A DNA stretch of 64,000 nucleotides from Methanosaeta sp. PtaB.Bin039 (GTDB lineage Archaea > Halobacteriota > Methanosarcinia > Methanotrichales > Methanotrichaceae): assembly GCA_002067795.1 (NCBI GenBank), contig MVQI01000051.1:96315-160314 (forward strand). Direction: 5' to 3'. The notes under the pieces were generated by a model that saw only the letters and a list, made by a program, of their open reading frames with translations, was not told the origin of the DNA and did no database searches. The position numbers were made by a program, and so were the translations under genes. Shown one piece after another: positions 1 through 9,617 of this stretch. The number at the start of each line of letters is the position of its first letter. Positions within the stretch are counted from its first letter, which is position 1.

Positions 1-1197
1 CTGGCAGCAAATCCCGAGAGGATGCTGGAGCCTTGCTTTGGCGAAAGGCCCGTCCAGGTCGCCGAAGTCGAAGAGACCGGTTCCTATTAGGGTGGATACC
101 TCATCCCCCTTGCAGACGCGCAGAGCCGATGCCTCGCTGTCAACGAAGTACAGGGACTGCCCATCGCTGCAAATGCCGGATGGCTGGGCAAGCTGGGCGG
201 CGGCCAGAGGACCGTCAACGAGCCCCTCCCTGCCAGACCCGGCCCACGGCTCTGTCGCCAGGCTGCGGCGGTCCAGCCTCCAGATCTGGTGGGTCCCTGC
301 CATGGCAATGTACAGGTATTCGCCAAGAACTGTCAGGTCCCAGGGGGAGCTTAATGCCTGCTGAAGCCCTGGGCCGCCGGCCTGGCCGGCATGACCCTGC
401 AGGCCTGTGCCGGCCACCGTCTCGACCCTGCCGGAGGAGAGGTCGGCCCGGCGGATCAGGTGGTTCTCTGTATCAGCAATCCACAGGTGATCCCCATCTA
501 AGGCCAGACCCTGGGGGCGGAAGAAGGTCGCTTCTGCAAAGGGCCCGTCGCCTCTGCCCTGCCTGCCTGATCCGATCACTTCCAGAACTGCACCCTCCGT
601 GCTGAGCGCCAGGATGCGGTGGTGGTTTGAGTCGGATACGAAGAGCCTGCGGCTGCCTGGATCTGCCACAACCTTTCCTGGAAACGACAGGAAAGATCCG
701 GAGGCTGCATCGGCGTTCTTCAGAGGAGAAAATGCCAGCCTCTCTGCACGAAGCAGGCCTCGCCGCTCGTACTCCTGAATAAGGCCTGGAAGAAGCGGGT
801 CCAGCCTCTCGAATATGCCCTCACCGGAGGCGGACCCGATCACCTGGCCGTCTGGCGCAATCAAGATGAAGGACGGCCAGGCAGAGACACCGTACTGCTT
901 CCATATGAGGAACTGGTTGTCGACGACCACTGGGTGCTCAAGGTCGTAGCGCAGTATCGCCTCCCTGATGTTCTCGACCTTCTGCTCGTTTGGGAACTTG
1001 GCGGAGTGAACTCCAATGACCACCAGCTCAGGGTACTTCTCCTCAAGTCTTTTCAGGTCTGGGATGACGTGCATGCAGTTGATGCAGCAGTAGGTCCAGA
1101 AGTCCAGAAGCACGAACTTGCCCCTCAGGTCGGCGATTAAGATGGGGCCGTCGGTGTTAAGCCAGGGAAGGCCGGGCGGGAAGTCGGGAGCGAGCAT
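1..1197 (-). CDS. Thioredoxin-like protein with NHL repeats (NHLRC2-like), C-terminus cut by window edge
   Basis: An open frame runs from an ATG at 1197 to the window edge, giving about 399 residues without a stop. An in-frame TAG lies three codons before the ATG, so this is the first ATG available. Residues 1-150 are a thioredoxin fold of the TlpA/NHLRC2 kind. The sequence YCCINC places a CxxC redox pair at Cys38 and Cys41, and the helix and cis-Pro region (SAWPSF) follow. From about residue 175 the protein carries NHL-type beta-propeller units, visible as repeats such as PQGLALDGDHLWIADTENH. No signal peptide is seen, so it is probably cytosolic. The family is linked to thiol redox chemistry, but the substrate is unknown. 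Confidence is high for the domain order and low for the function. Confidence 0.85.
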   Translation of the reverse strand, partial: MLAPDFPPGLPWLNTDGPILIADLRGKFVLLDFWTYCCINCMHVIPDLKRLEEKYPELVVIGVHSAKFPNEQKVENIREAILRYDLEHPVVVDNQFLIWKQYGVSAWPSFILIAPDGQVIGSASGEGIFERLDPLLPGLIQEYERRGLLRAERLAFSPLKNADAASGSFLSFPGKVVADPGSRRLFVSDSNHHRILALSTEGAVLEVIGSGRQGRGDGPFAEATFFRPQGLALDGDHLWIADTENHLIRRADLSSGRVETVAGTGLQGHAGQAGGPGLQQALSSPWDLTVLGEYLYIAMAGTHQIWRLDRRSLATEPWAGSGREGLVDGPLAAAQLAQPSGICSDGQSLYFVDSEASALRVCKGDEVSTLIGTGLFDFGDLDGPFAKARLQHPLGICCQ

Positions 1198-1373
1198 GGA
1201 TATCTATCAGGCTGCCCGGTATTTATTCGTTGGCTGGAGGAGGAAGTTGGCAAATACGATTAGACATTGATAAGAAACCTGATTGTGGCGGCCTTGTGAA
1301 GTATGGATGTTGAGGACTGCCTGGCAGTGCGGCCATTGCCGATCTTAATTTGCTTTGCCTCGATTTATGCATT

Positions 1374-3788
1374 TCAAATCTTGCCCAGCAGATCGCTTGA
1401 AACATATATGACCCGTCTTGTACCATTGCCTATTTTGCCTCCCGATTCAGCCGCTGCCATCGCCAATTCCAGCTCCCGAGCTCTTGAAAAGGCAGCCTCG
1501 GCTTCAGCGGTCCTGCCTAGGGACTTTAGAGCCATGCCCTTGTTGTTCCAGGCCCTGGCATACTCAGGATCGATACGGATAGCCTCATCGTAAGCCAAAA
1601 TAGCCTCGTCGTACCTGCCAAGATCTGCGAGGGCTATTCCTTTGCTATTCCAGGCCAGGGCGTACCCTGGATCGAGGCGGATGGCCTCGTCGTGAGCCAA
1701 AATAGCCTCGGAGTATCTGCCCTGCATCCCGAGAGAGACGCCCTTGTTATTCCAGGCAAGGGCATAAGTGGGATCGAGACGGATGGCCTCGTCGTAAGCC
1801 AGGACAGCCTCGGGGTACTTGCCCTGCATCCCGAGAGAGACGCCCTTGTTATTCCAGGCAAGGGCAAACCCGGGATCGAGACGGATGGCCTCGTCGTAAG
1901 CCAGGACAGCCTCGGAGTATCTGCCCAGATCTGCAAGAGCCAGGCCTTTGTTATTCCAGGCAAGGGCAAACCCGGGATCGAAGCGGATCGCCTCATCGTA
2001 AGCCTGGGCGGCCTCGGTGTGCTTGCCCTGGTCTTCAAGAGCGACTCCTCTGTCAAACCAATACATGGCGAGGATCGAATCTGACTGCGCTGCTGATTGA
2101 GAGACGGATTTTACGGTCCTGTAGATGACTCTGCCTTCATTTGAACGAATGGCAGGCGACACCTCAGGACCTGCAACGATTATCTCAAAGCCGGTCGATC
2201 TCAATTCGTCCATCTCTTTTGGACCCGCATGTTTTCCATCCCTGACACCTGCCGAGATATTGTGTGATCCTATGTCTGCCTCAGATGTGATCCACACCCA
2301 GGTGTTATTCTCAGACCAGTCCCGAACGACCTCTCCGTCCAGCAGAAACCTGTACATCAGAGCGTCTCCATCAGCATCCTTCGCCGTGGCAGTCCAGGTT
2401 ATCGCAGCCCCAGCCACCTGGGGGCTTGCCCTGTCAGGCGCCAGAGAGGTGATCGCAGGCAGGCTATTCGTCTGGAAGATCCGGAAGATGACCATCCTTC
2501 GATCATCCATCCCATCCAGAGAAGCGTGATTTTTGTCGACCACCCTGACCTCGATCTGGTGATCGGCAGACCCAGAACCCGTCGTGTTCCACGTCCAGCG
2601 GTTCTCAGCAGTCCAGCCGGCTGCCGGCTCGCCGTTGATAAAGAACCTGTAAAGGATCTGATCGCCCTCGGGATCTTCTGCCTCAGCTGTCCAGGTCACG
2701 GTCGAGCCAGCCGCCTGGGGGCTCGTCTTATCTGACGTCAGGGCGGTGATCACAGGCGGCTCGTTCGGAGCAGACGCGATAGCCGGCGCCGTGTAGGTCT
2801 TGGATGATTCGCCTCTGGCGCACTTTGAAGCGTTCACGGTGACTGTCACCGTCCTGATGCCAGGAGTCGTCGTAGATGGCGATGTGTACTCGACAACGTA
2901 TGCTCCTGTTATGACCTCCTCCAGCTGATCGAGTATCACAGAGAAGTCGGCGGATCCCATGTCGATCCAAAGCCCGCCTGAACTCTCGGCCAGGTCCCTC
3001 ATGTCCGCGTAAAGCGGCAAATCCTCTTGCGGTATCTCAGGCAGGGCGGCGCCACCACGGAAATCCGGCGAGACAGCTACGAGCAGGACGGCTCCGTCAA
3101 CCAGGTCCTGCCTGACGTCGTCCTCATGATGCTCTGAGCCAGACCAGCCGTCGCCTCGCTGCATCGACGGCTCGTCGGTTATCACTACTATGATCTTCTT
3201 GGCGTCCTGCCTAAACCCAAAAGACAGCGCGTGAGCGACGCCGCCGAGCGAATCTTCCGGGCGTCTGAAAAATCCGCCAGATGCACGGAGCCGGCCTACC
3301 TCTCGTCTGAAGGCGTCTGCGTCGTCGGTCCATCTAACCCTTGTGGATATGTCGGTTCTGAATGTGATAAGAGCATACCTGGCGTCGATACCGCTGGACC
3401 TGATCCTGTTGGTCAGGTCGTCAACCTTGGACTGAAGCGCAGATATCTTGCCTGCCATTGTGCTCGTCTCGTCGAAGACCACCGCCAGGTCGAGCTTCTG
3501 GCCTGAGGAGCGGCCAGTGAAGGTGAGATCATCTATTGGGACCTCGGTTGCGTCTTCTCTGACCGTCAGATCGCCCCGATCAAGGCCGCCACCAGCGGTG
3601 CAGGACGCATCAACTATGATGTTGACCCTGATGCCCGGAAACGCGGTTGTGTCTATCCCGAGCACGTTGATAGAGGTATATTCTGAAGTCGAATTATCTG
3701 CGAGTGCAGGTTGGGCCACAGAGCACCCGAATAGATTTGCAGCTAACAAAAGAGTAATTACAATGGATTTTGGCACGATCTTTAACAT
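1374..3788 (-). CDS. Exported VWA domain protein with two Ig-like domains and six TPRs
   Basis: The product is 804 residues. An N-terminal signal segment ends in LFGC (Cys22), which could be a lipobox. A von Willebrand A domain covers about residues 98-295. Its metal site reads DETST instead of the usual DxSxS, so both serines are threonines. Two related Ig/PKD-like domains follow at about 345-440 and 445-535, each starting ITxLxxDxxSPQxAG. The C-terminal 205 residues are six 34-residue TPR units of near-identical sequence. This layout points to a surface protein that mediates binding and assembly. The neighbour at 3856 is another exported TPR protein in the same direction. Ligand and partner cannot be read from the sequence. 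Confidence 0.85.
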   Translation of the reverse strand: MLKIVPKSIVITLLLAANLFGCSVAQPALADNSTSEYTSINVLGIDTTAFPGIRVNIIVDASCTAGGGLDRGDLTVREDATEVPIDDLTFTGRSSGQKLDLAVVFDETSTMAGKISALQSKVDDLTNRIRSSGIDARYALITFRTDISTRVRWTDDADAFRREVGRLRASGGFFRRPEDSLGGVAHALSFGFRQDAKKIIVVITDEPSMQRGDGWSGSEHHEDDVRQDLVDGAVLLVAVSPDFRGGAALPEIPQEDLPLYADMRDLAESSGGLWIDMGSADFSVILDQLEEVITGAYVVEYTSPSTTTPGIRTVTVTVNASKCARGESSKTYTAPAIASAPNEPPVITALTSDKTSPQAAGSTVTWTAEAEDPEGDQILYRFFINGEPAAGWTAENRWTWNTTGSGSADHQIEVRVVDKNHASLDGMDDRRMVIFRIFQTNSLPAITSLAPDRASPQVAGAAITWTATAKDADGDALMYRFLLDGEVVRDWSENNTWVWITSEADIGSHNISAGVRDGKHAGPKEMDELRSTGFEIIVAGPEVSPAIRSNEGRVIYRTVKSVSQSAAQSDSILAMYWFDRGVALEDQGKHTEAAQAYDEAIRFDPGFALAWNNKGLALADLGRYSEAVLAYDEAIRLDPGFALAWNNKGVSLGMQGKYPEAVLAYDEAIRLDPTYALAWNNKGVSLGMQGRYSEAILAHDEAIRLDPGYALAWNSKGIALADLGRYDEAILAYDEAIRIDPEYARAWNNKGMALKSLGRTAEAEAAFSRARELELAMAAAESGGKIGNGTRRVIYVSSDLLGKI
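1465..2076 (-). repeat. Tandem 102-bp repeat encoding six TPR units
   Basis: Six consecutive 34-codon units lie at the 3' end of the VWA/TPR gene. Units around 1719-1800 and 1821-1902 are nearly identical over more than 80 bases with an exact 102-base offset. Several other units share the core encoding AYDEAIRLDPG and ALAWNNKG. The near-identity at DNA level suggests recent unit duplication or gene conversion. Confidence 0.85.
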
Positions 3789-3855
3789 ACAATCCCACTA
3801 CCCAACCCTTGACGTTCCATTGGTTTAAAGACTCCAATAAATAAAATTGTTGGGG

Positions 3856-5145
3856 CTAGACCGCATAGCCCATCTCCTCGGCCTTCTTTAGTGCCAGCTG
3901 CGCCTCAGCGCCCCGGCCCATCCTCTCGAGTAGCCGGCCTTTATCGACATACAGCTCAGGGAAGAACGGATCGGTCTCAATCGCTTTATCGTAAGATGCC
4001 AGGGCATCCTCATACCTTCCAAGCTCTGCAAGCGTGTCGGCCCTGCCCTTAAAGCCCATATAATGCTCAGGCGCAAGCCTTGCAGCCATATCGTAGGCCT
4101 CGATGGCTTCCATTGATCTGTTCAGGGCACGAAGGGCATCGCCTTTGGCAATCCAGGTGAAAGTATCATTGGCATTGATGCCGATCCCTGAATCTATCAG
4201 GTCGAGCGCATTCTGATAGGCGCTCCGGGACTCCTCCATCTTGCCCAAGCCGCCCAGCGCCCGACCGATGCCAACCCAGAAGTTGGCCTGCTTCGGATCG
4301 ATATCCGAAGCATTACGGTAAGCCTGCAAAGCCTCGTCATATCGACCAAGATTGTAGAGGGCCTCTGCTCTGCTCTCCCAGGCGCCTGAGCTTTCGGAAT
4401 CGATCTGAAGGACAACTTCGCATGCCTGCAGAGACTGATTGTATCTGCCTATTTTAGCTGAGAGAAAGCCAATCATTTTTACGGCTGATGCGTCATTCTG
4501 ATCGATCGTGGATATGATCTCATAAGCCCCGATAGCATCCTCAAACTTGCCCTGTTCGGCCAGATTATAGGCCTTAGAATGCAGGACCACCAGCAGCTCT
4601 TGGAGAGTCACTTCTATGCCCTCAAGGGCCTCGTCGAAGACCACAAGCGCCTCCTCCTCCCGGCCCAGCTCCCTGAGAACGGCTGCTCTGGTTGTAAGAA
4701 CGTCCTTATTACCTGGGTCGATCTCAAGTGACCTGTTGAGGCATTCGAGGCTCTCTTCATACCTGTCAGCCGAAAACAGACTTGAGCCCTTGCCAGACCA
4801 GGCAAGGGCATCGTTTGGGTCCAGCTCGATTGCCCGGTCGTAGGCCTGAATGGACCGGTTGTATAATCCCTTGTCTCTGGCACGAGCAGCCAATGCACCA
4901 AGTGCTACACCCTTGTTTATCCAGGCTCTTGAATTCTCTGGATCAAGCTCTATGGCCCGATCGTAAGCTGCAATAGCCTCCTCAAAGGACTTGTTGGTCA
5001 GCAGATCGTCTCCCTTCTCCGTCCAATAATCTGCAGACTCTTGCTGAGCAAGGGCAGATGTGGATAGGATACACAAGATTGCCAAAGATATGCAAATCGT
5101 TGATTTGATGAGAGACATATTGCTATTCAAATTAGATTTATGCAC
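3856..5145 (-). CDS. Exported TPR protein
   Basis: The product is 429 residues. A signal peptide spans roughly residues 1-33 (hydrophobic stretch around SLAILCILSTSALA). The rest is about eleven TPR units, recognisable from repeated motifs such as AIAAYDRAIELDPENSRAWINKG. The start is read as GTG at 5145 because GGTGA sits about six bases upstream; an alternative ATG lies at 5118 and would still leave a signal peptide. A TATA-like TATTATAT lies upstream. Such proteins act as extracytoplasmic protein-protein scaffolds. No catalytic domain is visible. Confidence 0.8.
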   Translation of the reverse strand: MHKSNLNSNMSLIKSTICISLAILCILSTSALAQQESADYWTEKGDDLLTNKSFEEAIAAYDRAIELDPENSRAWINKGVALGALAARARDKGLYNRSIQAYDRAIELDPNDALAWSGKGSSLFSADRYEESLECLNRSLEIDPGNKDVLTTRAAVLRELGREEEALVVFDEALEGIEVTLQELLVVLHSKAYNLAEQGKFEDAIGAYEIISTIDQNDASAVKMIGFLSAKIGRYNQSLQACEVVLQIDSESSGAWESRAEALYNLGRYDEALQAYRNASDIDPKQANFWVGIGRALGGLGKMEESRSAYQNALDLIDSGIGINANDTFTWIAKGDALRALNRSMEAIEAYDMAARLAPEHYMGFKGRADTLAELGRYEDALASYDKAIETDPFFPELYVDKGRLLERMGRGAEAQLALKKAEEMGYAV

Positions 5146-5452
5146 TAAGAATCACCTTAATTTGTGATATAATAGTACATATAAAGACTTATTGTATTAT
5201 GAGATCGATTAGTGTGTCGTGATAAGTATTCGACATGCTTTCAAGAGGTGAAATAGAAATATTCCAACTAGCCATTCTTGATATCTGGACCTCTCTGCCT
5301 CAGCAACCAGGCCGCCAAAGAGGCCATGAGGGCAGGGACGTACTCTGCCTCAGGCGGCAGGCGGAATCAGAGATGCCTGTGGAGCTGTTCTTGATATGTC
5401 GCATCATTTTATAAATTCAATTGTGCAGAACTGATATAAGTTCACCGCAAGT
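5146..5452. other. Intergenic, 307 bases, promoter region of the exported TPR gene
   Basis: The side near 5150-5200 is AT-rich and holds the TATA-like promoter of the minus-strand TPR gene. The part near 5400-5450 contains TTTTATAAATTC, downstream of the AhpD-like gene. I see no RNA gene or convincing small ORF in the middle. Confidence 0.5.
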
Positions 5453-5899
5453 TCATCCTTTCTCCCCGTGAACCTCGCAGGTGCCCTCCTGGCAGGACCG
5501 GCAGATATCCCTCTCCTCGTCCAGCTCCCGCGTGGCTGTGGCCAGCACGCTGGCGTTGACCAGGTTTCCTGCCAGAAATATGGTGGCTGCGATCGCCTCG
5601 TCCGGGACGCCCAGCCGCCTGGCAACCCGGATGTGCATCTCCAGGCAATGGCTGCAGCGAAGAGCCGCGCTTACAGCGATTGAGATGAGCTCGATGGTGT
5701 TCATGTCCAGCGATTTGCAGCTTCGCAGTATAGCGTTGTTGTGCAGCATCTTGGTGATGAAAAGCTCCGGGTTGTCCTTCATGAACTGGAATATGTAAGG
5801 TACCTCCCCGTAAGCGCTCTCTATCGCTTTCATCATCTCCTCGGCCGCGCTCTCAGCACCGCTCTCCACGATTCTTTGCAGATCGTCCTCAAACGCCAT
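5453..5899 (-). CDS. Carboxymuconolactone decarboxylase / AhpD-like protein
   Basis: The product is 148 residues from ATG 5899, chosen because GGTGA stands six bases upstream; a TTG two codons earlier is less likely. The AhpD core motif is RCSHCLEMH, with Cys82, Cys85 and His89 giving the CxxC-x3-H active site of peroxidase-type disulfide reductases. A second cysteine group (CRSCQEGTCEVHG) near the C-terminus is unusual and may bind metal or add a redox pair. It lies just downstream of mmp7 on the same strand. A role in thiol or peroxide chemistry is likely, and the partner is unknown. Confidence 0.8.
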   Translation of the reverse strand: MAFEDDLQRIVESGAESAAEEMMKAIESAYGEVPYIFQFMKDNPELFITKMLHNNAILRSCKSLDMNTIELISIAVSAALRCSHCLEMHIRVARRLGVPDEAIAATIFLAGNLVNASVLATATRELDEERDICRSCQEGTCEVHGEKG

Positions 5900-6034
5900 C
5901 GGCAATCACCATTTCAGGGACTGAGATGTGAGATCTGGCCCTTTGCCGGAGGTCTGCCTCAGGCCTGCGGACAAAAAGCCCAAAAGACCGCAGGGAAGGC
6001 CATATTAAATGGCCCGCCCATGGCTTTTTCCCGG

Positions 6035-6958
6035 TCAGATCACAAACCCGGTCTCCGACTCGGGCTTTATCCTAACCAGTATATATCTCTTCATCCGGGA
6101 CGGCCTGATCGTCGCAATATCGCCAAGCCTCATCCCCTCGTCGAAGGTCACGTCAGACACTGCCTGATGAAACTCGTCATAGGGCAGCTTTATGCGGCAG
6201 CCGTTGAGGTTCAATGCGATTGGAAGCGGGGAAAAGGACGACTGCACCTCAGGCACCTGCTCCCGCACCGCGTCCATAACCCGCGGAGGCGACGTTGTCA
6301 GGGGATCCTTCTCTATGTCCCGGCGCGCCCGGTCCAGCGCCCTGCCAACAGCTGCAACTATCCGATCCAGGTTGGCCAGCTCGTTTGCCTTCTTGGATCG
6401 ATGAGAGATCCGGCCCACCGATGAGACGTACTCGAATGCGTAAGGCATCTTCTCCTTTGGTATCTCCGGGCCGCCGGTGACCACCACAGGCACGTTGATA
6501 TTGCGGTATAGTGGGCCTTTTTCCACGATGCACTGCACGAAATTGCCGAACATGAAGACGCAGGCGTCGTGCTCGTTCACAAGATCGGTCTCGTACTCGT
6601 TGATCTGGGCGATCTCCCTGCCAACGCCCCGGGCCAGCCCCACCATATTGCTCTTGGCCCCATGCCGACGAAGGTACTCTGCCACATCGCAGGCTGAATG
6701 TGGCAGGTGGTGTATGGCAAGGGTCGGGGTGACCACCGCAACCTCTGTGCCTGCCAGAGGTGCCCTCACAAGCTCACCGCGCAGCTCCTTGGCAAGTGCT
6801 GCCATAATAGGCATATCGTCGGAGGGGATGAGCAAAAGCAGTATGACCTCGCTTTGGGTCACGTTCTTCTGCAGGAGGTAGCCGCCAAGGTCTTCCACCA
6901 GTTCCATGATCAGGTCGTGCTTATAGACGCCGCCAGTGTACATCACAGGATCAAGCAT
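6035..6958 (-). CDS. mmp7: Methanogenesis marker protein 7 (Mmp7)
   Basis: The product is 307 residues, the usual size for the family. I recognise it from its sequence (for example the N-terminal YTGGVYKHDLIMELVEDLGG) and its place as last gene in the A2-mmp3-mmp6-mmp5-mmp15-mmp17-mmp7 order typical of methanogens. Marker proteins of this cluster are associated with assembly or ATP-driven reductive activation of methyl-coenzyme M reductase. Its start overlaps the end of mmp17 by eight bases, which fits translational coupling. No classic Fe-S motif stands out. The assignment rests on family recall and synteny. Confidence 0.82.
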   Translation of the reverse strand: MLDPVMYTGGVYKHDLIMELVEDLGGYLLQKNVTQSEVILLLLIPSDDMPIMAALAKELRGELVRAPLAGTEVAVVTPTLAIHHLPHSACDVAEYLRRHGAKSNMVGLARGVGREIAQINEYETDLVNEHDACVFMFGNFVQCIVEKGPLYRNINVPVVVTGGPEIPKEKMPYAFEYVSSVGRISHRSKKANELANLDRIVAAVGRALDRARRDIEKDPLTTSPPRVMDAVREQVPEVQSSFSPLPIALNLNGCRIKLPYDEFHQAVSDVTFDEGMRLGDIATIRPSRMKRYILVRIKPESETGFVI

Positions 6959-7520
6959 TCATCATCCCCCGGATCTTCTCCCTGACCTCCGCAATCATCT
7001 CTGACGTCAGGGTCTCCTCTGCGGCGATGAAGAAGAACGAGTCCTCCTTCATCTCGTTCATGCGGTTGCGAAAGCCCTCCGGAGCGATCCTGATCAGGGC
7101 ATCGGTCAGATCCTGCCGAAACTCCCGGTCCAGGTCAGCCACCGGGATATCGGCCGGACTGTCCTTTGAGATCACGGTCAGTATATCCCGGTCCGGCTGC
7201 TCCACATTGTCCCTGCCGTATCTCTCCCAGAGCACCCTTACCAGATCTGCCAGGTGCTCCTCGTCGTTCACCTTGATCTGAAAGCCATCCCCGGCGGCCG
7301 CCACATCACCAATGTCCCGCACGAGCAGAGGCGGCAGCGCCCCACGGAAAAGCCCGAAGACGGCGAAATAGGGTTTGCTGATGTCAGCGTAAACATACAG
7401 CCTGCCGATCGACCTGACCAGCCCCAGGTCCTGGAGGATGTCCAGGAGTATCTCACGATACTTCTTCTCCCCGTACTCCTCCCCCGGGGCTTCCACCTTG
7501 AAGACCTCTAGGGGGTCCAT
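6951..7520 (-). CDS. mmp17: Methanogenesis marker protein 17 (Mmp17)
   Basis: The product is 189 residues, near the family size of about 185. It is cytosolic, with no membrane segment or signal peptide. The N-terminal DPLEVFKVEAPGEEYGEKKY and the C-terminal FFIAAEETLTSEMIAEVREK match what I recall of the family. It sits between mmp15 and mmp7 with a one-base gap and an eight-base overlap respectively, so it is co-transcribed with them. By context it belongs to the methyl-coenzyme M reductase activation machinery. The chemical role of this subunit cannot be read from the sequence. Confidence 0.8.
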   Translation of the reverse strand: MDPLEVFKVEAPGEEYGEKKYREILLDILQDLGLVRSIGRLYVYADISKPYFAVFGLFRGALPPLLVRDIGDVAAAGDGFQIKVNDEEHLADLVRVLWERYGRDNVEQPDRDILTVISKDSPADIPVADLDREFRQDLTDALIRIAPEGFRNRMNEMKEDSFFFIAAEETLTSEMIAEVREKIRGMMNA

Positions 7521-7521
7521 C

Positions 7522-8748
7522 TCACCCCTCCAGCAGTCCCGATACCAGCAGGGCCGCGCCCACTGCCCCTATGTACTGGGCGTATCTGGGAACTATCACC
7601 GGCAGTCCCAGCAGGTTCTCCATCGCCTTGGGCAGTCCTTCGATCAGAGATGTGCCGCCCACCATTATCACCGGCTGCTTGACCTCCACCTCTTGCAGCT
7701 GCTGCTCAAAGACCTGCTCGGCAACGCTGTGGCACGCGGCCATGGCCACGTCCTCCGGCCGGGAACCCTTGGACAGGCTGTTGACCAGGCTCTGCGTCCC
7801 GAATACAATGCAGTAGCTGTTCATGGTCACGTTCTCGTGGAAGCCCTTGAGGGCAAGCTTGCCAAGCTCGGTGATGTTGACTCCGAGCCGCCTGGCGGTC
7901 AGCTCCAAAAACCTGCCCGAGGCTCCGGCACAGATCCCGCCCATGGTGAAGCCCCCGGGGATTCCGTCCTGAACCGAGATCGCCTTGTTGTCCATGCCGC
8001 CGATGTCTATAACCGTGGCAGCCCCTCTCTGGGCATCGGCCAGGAAGACAGCGCCCTTGGAGTTGACGGTTATCTCCTCCTGCATCAGCCTGGCGTTGAC
8101 GTGCTTGCCCACCAGGAACCGGCCATACCCGGTGGTGCCGATGCCCTCCAGCTCCTCCCGCTTGACCTTGGCCTCGGTCAATGCCGCCTCGAGGGCCGCG
8201 TCAGCGCTCTTCAGAACCTCAGTGGTGGGCACCCAACCGGTCCCTATGATCTCGTTGTCCCTCATTATCACCGCCTTGGTGGTGGTGGACCCGGAGTCGA
8301 TTCCGGCGGTAAGGCCCGTCTGTTTCTCGCGGGCTAAAAGGCCCTTCATCTTGGCGGTGGTGACAAGGGCCTCCATCCTCGTCAGCAATGTGTCGGACGT
8401 GGTCCGCTCCGTAAACGAGTAGGTCAGAACCGGTAGGCGGCTGTGAGAATGGATGAACCGCCGCACCTCGCCGCGCACGATTGCCCCTTCGGCACAACGG
8501 AAGCATGTGCATACGAAGACGGCGTCTGCCAGATCGGGATTTTCGACAAGGCGCGTGGCCCTGGCCATGGCAAGGTTCAGGTCACCGCTGGGAACCTCGA
8601 TGCCGAAGCGGCTCTCCACATTGAGGACGTCGTCTAGTGCCACCTCGGGGAAGATCAGCCTGGCTCCAACCGCCTCAGCCGCCTTCTCCAGCTCTCTTTG
8701 AACCCCGCTGTACTCGGCGCCGCACGATAGCTGGGCGATCCTGATCAT
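7522..8748 (-). CDS. mmp15: Methanogenesis marker protein 15, BadF/HgdC-type ATPase
   Basis: The product is 408 residues. The C-terminal half is an ASKHA-fold ATPase of the 2-hydroxyacyl-CoA dehydratase activator family. The phosphate loop [10 protein letters not shown] lies at residues 149-158, and [11 protein letters not shown] near residue 270 corresponds to the cluster-binding cysteine region of activases. Such proteins use ATP to drive low-potential electron transfer. The N-terminal 130 residues are specific to the marker family and contain CTCFRC at 80-85. It overlaps mmp5 by four bases. An ATP-driven role in reductase activation is a reasonable inference. Confidence 0.85.
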   Translation of the reverse strand: MIRIAQLSCGAEYSGVQRELEKAAEAVGARLIFPEVALDDVLNVESRFGIEVPSGDLNLAMARATRLVENPDLADAVFVCTCFRCAEGAIVRGEVRRFIHSHSRLPVLTYSFTERTTSDTLLTRMEALVTTAKMKGLLAREKQTGLTAGIDSGSTTTKAVIMRDNEIIGTGWVPTTEVLKSADAALEAALTEAKVKREELEGIGTTGYGRFLVGKHVNARLMQEEITVNSKGAVFLADAQRGAATVIDIGGMDNKAISVQDGIPGGFTMGGICAGASGRFLELTARRLGVNITELGKLALKGFHENVTMNSYCIVFGTQSLVNSLSKGSRPEDVAMAACHSVAEQVFEQQLQEVEVKQPVIMVGGTSLIEGLPKAMENLLGLPVIVPRYAQYIGAVGAALLVSGLLEG

Positions 8749-9182
8749 CTCAATCCCTCCAGGAATGTCCTGATATCATGGACAAACCTCCTGGCCTCTG
8801 CGTCGCTTGTGGGATACTTCAGCTCGATCTGGGGTATCCCTTTGACCTTTATCAGAAGCCTGGCAAGCTCATTGGTGCGTGCGCATCCTGTGCAGCCAAC
8901 GAGACAGTTCCCGTCCTTGACAACCAGGGCCGCCTCGGCCTCGTCTATCATCGGCCCGATCATGGACATCCGGCCACGGATTCCCGACGGCACGTCCACC
9001 GCCGCATACCTGAGGCCCTTCTTGGGATCCTCTGGAGTGATGTTCAGTGGGGGAGACTCCAGGCTGGGGGTATTGACCTTCTTGCGGATCTCGCCGGACA
9101 TAACCAGGGGCGTGTGGCCCATCCGCTCCACCATGTCTGCCAGGATGGTGCTGGTGGGGGGAAAAACAATCACTTTAACCAT
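8745..9182 (-). CDS. mmp5: Methanogenesis marker protein 5 (Mmp5)
   Basis: The product is 145 residues, in line with the family. The motif [11 protein letters not shown] contains a CxxC pair that could bind a metal or cluster. It starts nine bases after the mmp6 stop and overlaps mmp15 by four bases, so it is a middle gene of the marker operon. The identification comes from sequence recall and gene order. Its biochemical role is not established from anything visible here. Confidence 0.8.
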   Translation of the reverse strand: MVKVIVFPPTSTILADMVERMGHTPLVMSGEIRKKVNTPSLESPPLNITPEDPKKGLRYAAVDVPSGIRGRMSMIGPMIDEAEAALVVKDGNCLVGCTGCARTNELARLLIKVKGIPQIELKYPTSDAEARRFVHDIRTFLEGLR

Positions 9183-9191
9183 GGATCTTCC

Positions 9192-9617
9192 TCAGGAAAA
9201 CTCGTCTTTGATGAACTCGATCAGCTTCTCGGTCGAAATCGGAGCCTTTTGCGGGGCAGCCTCCGGGACACTCTCGCCTCGCTCCTCGCAGGCCAGGGCC
9301 CGGGAGACGAGAGGCATGGCCTTGGACTCGCACTCCATCATGAAGTAGCCCGGACGGGGCCCCCCTCCCCTTCTGCTCCTGCATCGGCGAGGGTCGCCGG
9401 GCGGAAAGCCCCGACTTTTTATGAATATGCCGTGGGGATCCATGGCCCGGACCTCCTTTATCAGGGAATCCACCACATCCTCCTCTCCATCCACCATCAC
9501 CCCAAAGCAGGTCTCCTTAACCCTGACATCCTTGCCAGATCCGTAAATCTTCATCGCAACGTCTGAGGGCAGGATGTTCGACTCCGGGGAGGTGATTATG
9601 TACTTGGTGATCCTCAT
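9192..9617 (-). CDS. mmp6: Methanogenesis marker protein 6 (Mmp6)
   Basis: The product is 141 residues. The conserved block GIFIKSRGFPPGDPRRCRS followed by RGGGPRPGYFMMECES is diagnostic of this marker family. The basic, glycine-rich centre suggests a ligand or cofactor contact, but this is conjecture. It overlaps mmp3 by four bases and is followed by mmp5 nine bases later. It is cytosolic by its sequence. The name is well supported; the function is known only as tied to methanogenesis. Confidence 0.85.
   Translation of the reverse strand: MRITKYIITSPESNILPSDVAMKIYGSGKDVRVKETCFGVMVDGEEDVVDSLIKEVRAMDPHGIFIKSRGFPPGDPRRCRSRRGGGPRPGYFMMECESKAMPLVSRALACEERGESVPEAAPQKAPISTEKLIEFIKDEFS

Noticed and set aside
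1692..2084. Plus-strand frame opposite the TPR repeats
   Set aside because: It is a mirror of the repeated TPR codons on the minus strand and has no independent support.
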